Origin: Paeniglutamicibacter sp. Y32M11
GTDB taxonomy: Bacteria > Actinomycetota > Actinomycetes > Actinomycetales > Micrococcaceae
Assembly (NCBI RefSeq): GCF_019285735.1
Contig: NZ_CP079107.1
Location: 1 to 64,000 of the forward strand
Direction of reading: 5' to 3'
Length of the DNA stretch: 64,000 nucleotides
Part shown: in pieces, positions 57,439 through 64,000 of the stretch
How the letters are laid out: the number at the start of each line of letters is the position of its first letter
Position numbering within the stretch: position 1 is the first letter of the stretch
Notes under the pieces: model-generated
What the model was told of the DNA's origin: nothing
What the model saw: only the letters and a program-made list of their open reading frames with translations
The model's database searches: none
Position numbers and translations under genes: made by a program

Positions 57439-57709
57439 GTGCTCAACTCTGGCACCGGATCCTGAGTGGTCAGTGTGAGCGCGCTGTGTTCGTGCTTACT
57501 GGCTCAGCTGGAAGCCAGCAACAGCGACGAATCACCGTGCATCATTCACGGGAAAAACGGCGTGATCGCGAACGATGGGAAACGTGGGCGTGCCTGAGGA
57601 TGAACGGCACGAGCAAAGGCCAGGAGCGCATTTCTGGGGCCGGCAAGCCCCGCTGGTCCGCTAGTTCGTATCCGGCTCCGCCACAATCCCTCGCCTCACT
57701 AACCAGCGG

Positions 57710-58069
57710 TTGGGGCAGAACAGCCACGTTCGGCAGGGCCAACCACAGCCCCCTGGGTATCCTCAGATGCCGTCTCCGCAGCAGGGATATCGCGTGCCTG
57801 GAGATCCGATGGTTGTCCCAGCCGCGTCCGGGGCGTTGTCCATTGCCGCGATGGTGGCAGGAATTATTGGACTGCTCACGGGCGGATTGCTCTTGGTTCC
57901 CGAGCTTGTGGCCACTATCTGCGGGCACCTCGCCCTGCGCCGCGAACCGCATATGGGCCGGATGGCGATCACCGGACTCATCACCGGCTACCTGGATGCA
58001 CTCGTCTTCGGGTTTGTGCTGTTGCTGTTGATCTTTGTTCCCATCCTTGCCTCCACTGGTATGCCATAA
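57710..58069 (+). CDS. DUF4190-type membrane protein, N-terminus apparently frame-shifted
   Basis: As read, 119 codons from a TTG at 57710 without a ribosome-binding site; ATG at 57769 is another possible start. A Pro/Gln-rich leader (QGQPQPPGYPQMPSPQQGY) is followed by two membrane helices (about 40-70 and 90-115) with GALSIAAMVAGIIGLLTGG and ICGHLALRRE, the DUF4190 pattern. The frame before 57710 is closed by TAG at 57662. A Pro-rich continuation (SASSYPAPPQ, about 57657-57686) lies in another frame and would join in phase if one more G were present in the GGGG at 57712-57715. Either a pseudogene, a sequence error or a late start. Confidence 0.6.
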   Translation: MGQNSHVRQGQPQPPGYPQMPSPQQGYRVPGDPMVVPAASGALSIAAMVAGIIGLLTGGLLLVPELVATICGHLALRREPHMGRMAITGLITGYLDALVFGFVLLLLIFVPILASTGMP

Positions 58070-58117
58070 CCCGCTGACACTCGTGGCCGTGCGAGCCCAG
58101 CCTCGCCCGGCACACGA

Positions 58118-58909
58118 TTACTTAACGGCGCTTCCGGCCATGGCAAGTGAGACGGGTCGGGGGAGGCGCTGAGCCGCTGCGGCAAGTACTCGATTCCCCA
58201 CGCCTGAAACGACGCTGACGGGGGTCTTTCGGCGATCGAGGGCACGCAGTGCGGTAGTGATGACCGCGCTGGCACTCTGCAGCCGTCCAACGGCCGCATC
58301 CTGGTTGCCGAGCACGTCAAAGAACTCGGTGCGGGTAGCTCCCGGGCAGAGTGCGAGCACGCGGAGGTCGGCAGCCTTCGTCTCATAAGCCAGGGCTTCC
58401 GTGAAGCTGAGGACAAATGCCTTTGTTGCTCCGTAGACCGCCATCCCCGGTACGGGCTGGAATCCCGCGGTACTGGCCACGTTGATCAGTGCGCCCCGTC
58501 CCGAGGCGAGCATTTCCGGCAGAAAAGCCCGCGTGATGTCGACCAGGGTCGCCACATTCAGTGCGATCTCCGAGGCGATCACCGCGGGATCCTCCTCAAC
58601 CAGCGGGCCGCTCGTGGCGAAACCCGCGTTGTTGATCAACGTATCGATGCTGATGCCCCTGCCCGCGAGTTCATCGCGGAGTTCCGCACCGGCTCCCGGA
58701 TGGATCAAATCCTTTGACAACGTCGTGACCGAAATTCCATGAGCCGTACGCAACTCCTTCGCGAGGTCCTCAAGTCGATCGATTCTGCGCGCAACTAGAA
58801 CAAGGTTGGCTCCGCGCGCTGCCAATCGAGTGGCAAACTCCGCGCCTAGCCCGGAGCTCGCTCCGGTGATCAGCGCCGTGGTCTGGGTGTACGTCATGGT
58901 CTTGGTCAT
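58118..58909 (-). CDS. Short-chain dehydrogenase/reductase
   Basis: 263 residues from ATG at 58909; the frame extends to 58984 but would run through the operator. Rossmann motif TGASSGLGAEFA, NNAG, catalytic Ser in NVASTAG and YGATK (Tyr, Lys), then LCPGATRTEF. NAD(P)-dependent oxidoreductase of the classical SDR group; substrate unknown. Divergent from a TetR regulator that probably controls it. Confidence 0.92.
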   Translation of the reverse strand: MTKTMTYTQTTALITGASSGLGAEFATRLAARGANLVLVARRIDRLEDLAKELRTAHGISVTTLSKDLIHPGAGAELRDELAGRGISIDTLINNAGFATSGPLVEEDPAVIASEIALNVATLVDITRAFLPEMLASGRGALINVASTAGFQPVPGMAVYGATKAFVLSFTEALAYETKAADLRVLALCPGATRTEFFDVLGNQDAAVGRLQSASAVITTALRALDRRKTPVSVVSGVGNRVLAAAAQRLPRPVSLAMAGSAVK

Positions 58910-58949
58910 GGTAGATCCGTTCGTTGAATGAATAACCGAAGTAGGCGAT

Positions 58950-58984
58950 GACAACATAGTAGGCAGTGGCACCATAGTTGTCAA
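58950..58984. promoter_or_regulatory. Candidate TetR operator between the SDR and tetR genes
   Basis: Inverted repeat TGACAAC (58950-58956) and GTTGTCA (58978-58984), perfect 7-base arms 28 bp apart start to start, in the 102-bp gap between divergent genes. Inside it CATAGT occurs twice-like (ACATAGTAGG and CCATAGTTG). Operator role is inferred from position. Confidence 0.55.
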
Positions 58985-59011
58985 TGGCTACATCGCGGCT
59001 ATGCTAGTCAT

Positions 59012-59632
59012 ATGATCGATCAGCCTTACCACCACGGAAAGCTCCGCGAAGTGTTACTGGACCGTGCGGCGGAATTTATTGAAGAAGCAGGAGTCGAAGG
59101 ACTTTCACTGCGGCAACTCGCACGGGACGCGGGCGTGAGCCATGCAGCCCCGGGCAAACATTTTCGCGACAAGCAGGCACTTCTTGATGCCCTCGCCCTT
59201 CGCGGCTTCCTCGCCATGAATGCCCGGATCACTGAGGCGGCCCGCACTTCCGGGGACCATCGCGCACGTTTTGTCGAGATCGCTCGTGCCTACGTGAACT
59301 TTGCCGTCACTCGCCCGGCACTGCTGGCGGTCATGTACTCCACCAAACACCATCCCGATGCCAGCGCGGAACTGCGCTCCATTGGCGAAGACGGTATGAA
59401 AATAACGAGGGCTCTCATAACCGAAGCCCAAGACGCCGGCGCCGTGGCACCAGGTGAGCGCGAGACGCTGGCGCAGGTATGTTTCGTCAGCCTTCATGGG
59501 GCTGCAGTACTGGCCTCGAGCAACTTCCTTGATGGAACCTCCACCGATGCTTTGGTTCACGCAACAACCGACCTTCTGTGGGCGGGAATGGCCGCGGGCT
59601 TACCCGGCACAGAAGGTGCGTCCGCCAGCTGA
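59012..59632 (+). CDS. TetR-family transcriptional regulator
   Basis: 206 residues. N-terminal helix-turn-helix (about 8-55): LLDRAAEFIEEAGVEGLSLRQLARDAGVSHAAPGKHFRDKQALLDALA, with the H-F-x-D-K-x-x-L end of TetR motifs. The C-terminal ligand domain (about 80-195) is of the WHG type (ARAYVNFAVTRPALLAVMYS). Probably represses itself and the divergent SDR gene via the palindrome in the gap. Confidence 0.93.
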   Translation: MIDQPYHHGKLREVLLDRAAEFIEEAGVEGLSLRQLARDAGVSHAAPGKHFRDKQALLDALALRGFLAMNARITEAARTSGDHRARFVEIARAYVNFAVTRPALLAVMYSTKHHPDASAELRSIGEDGMKITRALITEAQDAGAVAPGERETLAQVCFVSLHGAAVLASSNFLDGTSTDALVHATTDLLWAGMAAGLPGTEGASAS

Positions 59633-59744
59633 GCAGGAGTCAGCGCTAATCCTTGCGCTTGGAGTGGTGCACGCTCACGACGGTCTTGGGTCACTGGCAG
59701 GAAAGGAAGTGCCCGGGAGCGAATGCCACACGGATCATTAAAAA

Positions 59745-59795
59745 CTGGCGGCCACCGGACCGGGAAAAAATCCGGGTCTGGTGGCCGCCATTTTG
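59745..59795. terminator. Bidirectional terminator between tetR and the peptide symporter gene
   Basis: Stem TGGCGGCCACC (59745-59755) / GGTGGCCGCCA, extended by imperfect pairing GGACCGGGA/TCCGGGTCT around an A-rich loop; TTTTG follows on the + side and AAAA precedes it. Confidence 0.88.
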
Positions 59796-59804
59796 TGAGT
59801 CGTC

Positions 59805-61262
59805 TTAGCGAACCTCGCCCATCAGCTTCTTGAGAGCGGGGGAAGCCAGCAGCAGGGCGATGCCCAGCACTATTGCCGTGCCGCCCAGCGCCAGGAAGTA
59901 AGTGATCTCATTGCCCTCGGTGTAGAAACCGGCCAGAATGCCGGCCAGCGTGGTGCCCAGGGACACCGAGAGGAAGAAGAGCGCAATCATCTGGGTGCCA
60001 AAGGCGGCCGGAGCCAACTTGGTGGTCACCGATTGGCCAATGGGGCTCAGCAGCAGCTCTGCCACGGTGCACAGCAGCAGGATGCCGACCAGAGCCAACA
60101 GCGGGGTCTTTTCCAAGGAGTCCAACGGAATGAAGACCAAGAAAGCCACACCAACTACCAGCAGGGCCACGGAGAACTTGACCAGGGTGCCCGGCTGGCG
60201 ATTGCCCAGCTTGGTCCACAGCGCCGCGAAGACGCCGGCCAAGACGATGATGAAGACCGGGTTGATGGACTGAACCCAGGAGGCCGGCATTTCCCAGCCG
60301 AACAGTGAGCGGTCCAGACGTTCCTGCGAGTAGACGGCGATGAACGTGAACTGCTGCTGGAACAGTGCCCAGAATGCTGTGGACGCGATGTAGAGCGGGA
60401 TGAAGGCCAGCACATGCTTGCGTTCTACCGCAGTGACTCGCTTGGAGCGCAGCATCAGGGTGAAGTAGATGATCGAGGCCACGATGACCACGTAGGCGAT
60501 GGTGCGGGCCAATGACTCGGGGGTCACGATCTTCAGGGAGAAGGCTGCGATGACAACAACGATGAAGGCCACGGCACCAATCAGGTACGCCTTGCGTTCC
60601 TTCACCGGCAGCGGGTTGCTGACAACCTGAACCGAATTGGGCAGGTTTTTGCGACCGCTGATGTAAATCACCAGGCCAATGAGCATTCCTACCGCTGCGG
60701 CAGCGAAGCCGATGTGGAAACCCCAGCGTAGCTGCAGGAAGCCGGTGAGTAACGGGCCAATGAGGCCACCGATATTCACGCCCATGTAGAAGATTGAGAA
60801 GCCAGCGTCGCGGCGAGTGTCGTCCTTGGCATACAACGAACCGACCAGGGCGGTGGCGTTGGCCTTGAGCCCGCCCGAGCCCACGGCAACGAGAATCAGG
60901 CCCGCGGCGAGTCCTGCCGCGCCCGGAAGCACTGCCAGGGCGACGTGTCCGGCCATGATCATGATGGCGGCGCAAAGCAGTACCTTCTCGGAACCCAACA
61001 GCCGGTCCGCTACCCAGGCACCAAGGATGGTGCTCAGGTAAACGGCACCGCCATAGGCGCCAACGAGGGAGAGTGCCAGGTCTTTGGAGAGCCCCAGACC
61101 ACCCTCGGCGATCGAGAAGTACATGTAGTACGCCAGGATTGCTTGCATCCCGTAGAAGGAGAATCGTTCCCACATCTCGATGCTGAACAGATTCGAAAGC
61201 GTTTTTGGGTGGCCAAAGAAACCGGTCGAGGACTGATCCTTCAGCGAGGTGGATATAGACAT
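59805..61262 (-). CDS. Proton-dependent oligopeptide transporter (POT/PTR family)
   Basis: 485 residues from ATG at 61262 (frame extends to 61376 but with no better start). About fourteen membrane helices. POT signatures: MWERFSFYGMQAILAYYM (E-R-F-x-Y-Y type), GGLKANATALVGSLY, the FSIFYMGVNIGGLIGPLL segment, and QQQFTFIAVYSQERLD. Imports di/tripeptides with protons. Its start lies 52 bp after an amidase gene in the same direction, suggesting joint peptide/amide use. Confidence 0.94.
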   Translation of the reverse strand: MSISTSLKDQSSTGFFGHPKTLSNLFSIEMWERFSFYGMQAILAYYMYFSIAEGGLGLSKDLALSLVGAYGGAVYLSTILGAWVADRLLGSEKVLLCAAIMIMAGHVALAVLPGAAGLAAGLILVAVGSGGLKANATALVGSLYAKDDTRRDAGFSIFYMGVNIGGLIGPLLTGFLQLRWGFHIGFAAAAVGMLIGLVIYISGRKNLPNSVQVVSNPLPVKERKAYLIGAVAFIVVVIAAFSLKIVTPESLARTIAYVVIVASIIYFTLMLRSKRVTAVERKHVLAFIPLYIASTAFWALFQQQFTFIAVYSQERLDRSLFGWEMPASWVQSINPVFIIVLAGVFAALWTKLGNRQPGTLVKFSVALLVVGVAFLVFIPLDSLEKTPLLALVGILLLCTVAELLLSPIGQSVTTKLAPAAFGTQMIALFFLSVSLGTTLAGILAGFYTEGNEITYFLALGGTAIVLGIALLLASPALKKLMGEVR

Positions 61263-61314
61263 GTCATCAATTTTTCGCTCGTGACCCACGCCATGCCCAC
61301 TTTGTAGATCAATC

Positions 61315-62697
61315 TCACATTTCGGATATTTGTGCGGCGAGGGCCAATAGCTGCAGTTCCGAACCCGCTCGGCCAATCATTTGCACACCCATCGACAGCC
61401 CCCCTGCGGTGGTGAAGGTGGGCACCGTAATGGCTGGCAGACCGGAGACGTTCACCATCGAGGTAAACGGCGTGTACTGGCACTGGCGCATGTAGTCGGT
61501 GTCCGCATCCTGCCCCGTATAAAAGCCGATTTCCGGGGGCGTGTGGGCCATGGCCGGGGTCAACACCACGTCATAGCGTCCCCACTGAGTACGCATATCC
61601 GCTGCGATCTCGCCGAGGCGAACTGCTGCGGCAAGAGAGGTGTTGCGTTCCCGTGCCGTGGCACGCTCCCTGAAGGACCGCGCGAGTGTTCCCAGTTTCT
61701 CTTCGCGGCCGGCCGGAATGGGAGCGGCGGCCAGTCCGCTGGTCCACACCGTGGAGAAGGTTTCGGGGTAGGCGGTGTCGTAGAAGATCTCCGCTTCCTC
61801 AAGGTGGTGACCCCGGGTCCCCAGGGCCTTGATACCCGCCGCTAACGCGGCGTGGGCCTCGGGCGCTAAACGAATCTCGTAGAGAGAAGCGAAGGGGCTG
61901 AGGGTGCTGATGCCGATGCGCAATCCACGCAACGACTCGATGGCACCGCCAGAAAGTGCCTCGAGGGTGGTTTCGCAGCTCGGGTCGATCATGGCGTCCA
62001 ACAGCAACGCCGCATCGAGTGCGGTGCGGGCCAGCGGGCCAGAAACGGTGAGTCGAGGCGCGCCAAAGCTATCAACCCTTCCGTCCAGCACGTCGGCGGG
62101 GATCGTGCCCAGGGTTGGCTTCAGTCCGATCAATCCACAGGCCGAGGCCGGGATGCGTACCGATCCGCCACCGTCGTTCCCTGGTCCGAAGGGAAGCATT
62201 CCTGCGGCCACCGCGGCGGCCTCACCGCCGCTGGAGCCGCCGGCAGAAAGCGCCCGGTTCAACGGGTTGCGTGCCGGTGGGGAGACATCATTCTCCGAGT
62301 GAGAGCTGAGTCCGAACTCCGGGACTTGGGTTTTGCCCAGGGAAATGGCCCCGGCCCTGGTCAGGGTGGCCACCAACGGCGAATCCCGCGGCGCGATGGC
62401 GGGTTCTAGGGCGGCGGTTCCGTACCCGGTGACGACGCCCGCTACATCCAACAGATCCTTATAGGCCAGGGGCATGCCATGGAGCATCCCTAGGGGCCCA
62501 CCCGCGGCCAAGTGCTCATCGGCGCGCGTCGCGGCGTCCAAGGCTCGCTCCGCAGTGATCGTGACAAACGATCCGAGTCCGGGATTAAGCTCCTGGATCC
62601 GAGCCAAATAGTGCTCGGACGCTTCACGAGCGCTGATTTCTGCGCGGTGTAGGGCATCACGCAGCTCAAGCGCCGTCAGCGCGGATATTTGGGACAT
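61315..62697 (-). CDS. Amidase signature family enzyme
   Basis: 460 residues from ATG at 62697, six bases after AAGGAG; an ATG six codons earlier lies upstream of that site. Catalytic Ser-cisSer-Lys triad: Lys in MPLAYKDLLDVAG, cis-Ser in SAGGSSGGEAAAV and nucleophile Ser in GGGSVRIPASACGLIGLKPT. Cleaves a carboxamide; substrate unknown. It is not part of gatCAB (no gatC or gatB nearby). Likely co-transcribed with the oligopeptide symporter downstream. Confidence 0.92.
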   Translation of the reverse strand: MSQISALTALELRDALHRAEISAREASEHYLARIQELNPGLGSFVTITAERALDAATRADEHLAAGGPLGMLHGMPLAYKDLLDVAGVVTGYGTAALEPAIAPRDSPLVATLTRAGAISLGKTQVPEFGLSSHSENDVSPPARNPLNRALSAGGSSGGEAAAVAAGMLPFGPGNDGGGSVRIPASACGLIGLKPTLGTIPADVLDGRVDSFGAPRLTVSGPLARTALDAALLLDAMIDPSCETTLEALSGGAIESLRGLRIGISTLSPFASLYEIRLAPEAHAALAAGIKALGTRGHHLEEAEIFYDTAYPETFSTVWTSGLAAAPIPAGREEKLGTLARSFRERATARERNTSLAAAVRLGEIAADMRTQWGRYDVVLTPAMAHTPPEIGFYTGQDADTDYMRQCQYTPFTSMVNVSGLPAITVPTFTTAGGLSMGVQMIGRAGSELQLLALAAQISEM

Positions 62698-62958
62698 CTT
62701 TGACTCCTTGGACATCGGGAGGGCGGGTCATGCGCAGCCATCAACACGGTGCACTTTGACTTGTTGTTACGGAGCACCTAGCCACCTTCGAGACTAGTAC
62801 GGATTCGCGGGAAGAGATCCGCGTTTCCCGGGCTCCACGGTATCGGCGCTGCAACCCCTGACAGGGGTGACATATCGGCTTCACCAAACACATGGCCGCC
62901 CACCCACGCGATATAGGCTGGGGACGAAGTAAGAACAACCGGTGATCAAAGGAGGACC

Positions 62959-63285
62959 ATGAGTGATTTTGAGACGGTTTCGGTGGAGCAGGTGCCCGCC
63001 GGGGCGCTGATCCTGGACGTTCGTGAGGACTACGAGTGGGTCGAGGGGCACGCCGTGGGGGCCATCCATATCCCGCTGGCCGAGTTGCCACTGCGCATCG
63101 ACGAGCTTGATCCCGACGTGGACACCTACATCATCTGTCGTACCGGTGGGCGATCGGCACAGGCTGCAGCATGGCTGGTTGGCCAGGGCTATACGGCACT
63201 GAACATCGCCGGTGGCTCCGGAGCCTGGCTGGAAGCCGGCTTGGCGTTAGCCAGTGAAAACGGGCAGGAACCCAACGTCCGATGA
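62959..63285 (+). CDS. Rhodanese-like sulfurtransferase, single domain
   Basis: 108 residues, ATG with a perfect AAAGGAGG six bases upstream. Rhodanese motifs: LILDVREDYEWVEGHAVGAIHIPL and active-site Cys in ICRTGGRSAQAA. Transfers sulfane sulfur or acts as a thiol-based switch. Stop overlaps the pheA start (ATGA), so translationally coupled to it. The preceding 261-bp gap holds no gene. Confidence 0.93.
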   Translation: MSDFETVSVEQVPAGALILDVREDYEWVEGHAVGAIHIPLAELPLRIDELDPDVDTYIICRTGGRSAQAAAWLVGQGYTALNIAGGSGAWLEAGLALASENGQEPNVR

Positions 63286-64000
63286 TCTATACCTATTTGG
63301 GTCCTGCCGGCACCTTCACCGAGGCGGCCCTCCTACAGGTCCCCGGAGCTCGAGACGCGCAGCGGGTACCCGCCGCCAACGTTAATGCCGCCCTGGAATT
63401 GGTTCGCACCGGCCGGGCGGACGCTGCGATGGTGCCCATCGAAAATTCGGTGGAGGGCGGAGTTTCGGCGACACTCGACGCCATCGCCACCGGTGAGGCT
63501 CTGCAAATCCGGGCCGAGGCATTGGTCTCCATCACCTTTGTTTTGGCGGTGCGTCAGGAGATTGATTCGTTGGAGCAGATTCGATCCATCTCCACTCACG
63601 GACACGCCTGGGCGCAGTGCCGCGGGTGGGCCGAAGCGAATATTCCGGACGCGGAATTTATCCCGGCATCGTCTACCGCCGCCGGCGCACTGGCGCTGCT
63701 GGACTCCGAAACAAACCACGACGCGGCAATTTGCTCACCACTGGTGGCGGAGGAGCGCGGCCTGAAAATCCTGCGCGAAGGCATCGAAGACCATGAGGGA
63801 GCAGTCACCCGATTTGTCTTGGTCTCCCGGCCCGGAGCGATCCCGGCGCCAACCGGCGTGGACAAGAGCACCGTCATCCTGCCATTGGCCGAAGACCGCC
63901 CCGGCGCACTGATGGAGATCTTGGAACAATTCGCCGTGCGTGGGGTGAACCTCAGTCGCATTGAGTCCCGCCCAACAGGCGCCGGACTGGGCAAGTACTT
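63282..64000 (+). CDS. pheA: Prephenate dehydratase with C-terminal ACT domain, 3' end cut by window
   Basis: About 239 residues visible, open to the right edge. ATG at 63282 overlaps the rhodanese stop. Motifs: YLGPAGTFTEAAL at the start, VPIENSVEGGV, the catalytic Thr-Arg-Phe in GAVTRFVLVSRPG, then an ACT regulatory domain with LAEDRPGALMEILEQFAVRG and the Phe-binding ESRP. Converts prephenate to phenylpyruvate in phenylalanine synthesis and is feedback-inhibited through the ACT domain. Stand-alone dehydratase without a chorismate mutase part, as usual in actinobacteria. Confidence 0.95.
   Translation, partial: MIYTYLGPAGTFTEAALLQVPGARDAQRVPAANVNAALELVRTGRADAAMVPIENSVEGGVSATLDAIATGEALQIRAEALVSITFVLAVRQEIDSLEQIRSISTHGHAWAQCRGWAEANIPDAEFIPASSTAAGALALLDSETNHDAAICSPLVAEERGLKILREGIEDHEGAVTRFVLVSRPGAIPAPTGVDKSTVILPLAEDRPGALMEILEQFAVRGVNLSRIESRPTGAGLGKY

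Noticed and set aside
59908-61173. A 421-codon open frame on the minus strand overlapping the peptide symporter in another frame
   Set aside because: The symporter frame has clear POT motifs and membrane helices; the overlapping frame is Arg/His/Pro-rich with no domains.

Overview
The window is the origin-proximal part of a chromosome from a high-GC Gram-positive bacterium (Actinomycetota). The gene order dnaA-dnaN-recF-dciA-gyrB-gyrA-DUF3566-tRNA-Ile-tRNA-Ala-ppiA-rhomboid-crgA-sortase E-pabA-pknB-pknA-pbpA-rodA-pstP-fhaB-fhaA-tRNA-Leu is the classic actinobacterial origin block. Protein style and the small gene set around it fit the Micrococcaceae (Arthrobacter, Glutamicibacter, Paeniglutamicibacter and relatives); this placement is inference, not a database match. 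No phage, insertion sequence, CRISPR array or defence island was seen. The first gene (dnaA, left edge) and the last gene (pheA, right edge) are cut by the window.

Layout. 1-11 kb: replication initiation and topoisomerase genes, all on the + strand, with a DnaA-box region between dnaA and dnaN. 11-16 kb: two tRNA genes flanking a 38-residue protein, a drug/metabolite transporter, an Ala-rich membrane protein built on 11-residue repeats, a cyclophilin and a rhomboid protease. 15.3-15.9 kb: a non-coding stretch holding about ten DnaA boxes, more and better ones than the dnaA-dnaN gap. 16-21 kb: double-GNAT acetyltransferase, LysE exporter with divergent LysG regulator, DUF3817, CrgA, class E sortase, PabA. 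21.6-31 kb: a seven-gene minus-strand operon with mostly 4-nt overlaps for Ser/Thr phosphosignalling and cell-wall elongation/division. 31-40 kb: tRNA-Leu, aquaporin and small-molecule enzymes. 40-48 kb: an ABC importer for a probable alpha-glucoside, divergent from a fused beta-phosphoglucomutase/GH65 phosphorylase. 48-52.5 kb: NCS2 permease and a thiamine salvage operon (thiM-thiE-thiD/tenA) under a TPP riboswitch. 52.6-64 kb: aldehyde dehydrogenase, phosphoglucomutase, a protealysin-like metalloprotease with its emfourin inhibitor, an SDR/TetR pair, a peptide symporter with an amidase, and a rhodanese-pheA pair.

The main candidate for something undescribed is the second DnaA-box cluster at 15,336-15,865. 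It contains two copies of a TTGTCCACA-N4-TTATCCACA module, each followed two bases later by the palindrome GTTA-N-TAAC. That palindrome also sits three bases after a DnaA box in the dnaA-dnaN gap. The origin may therefore be bipartite across about 14 kb, or the cluster may be a DnaA-titrating or regulatory locus. The sequence pattern is directly visible; the function is inferred.

Most convergent gene ends carry long, nearly perfect hairpin terminators (12.5, 21.6, 47.9, 54.2 and 59.8 kb).
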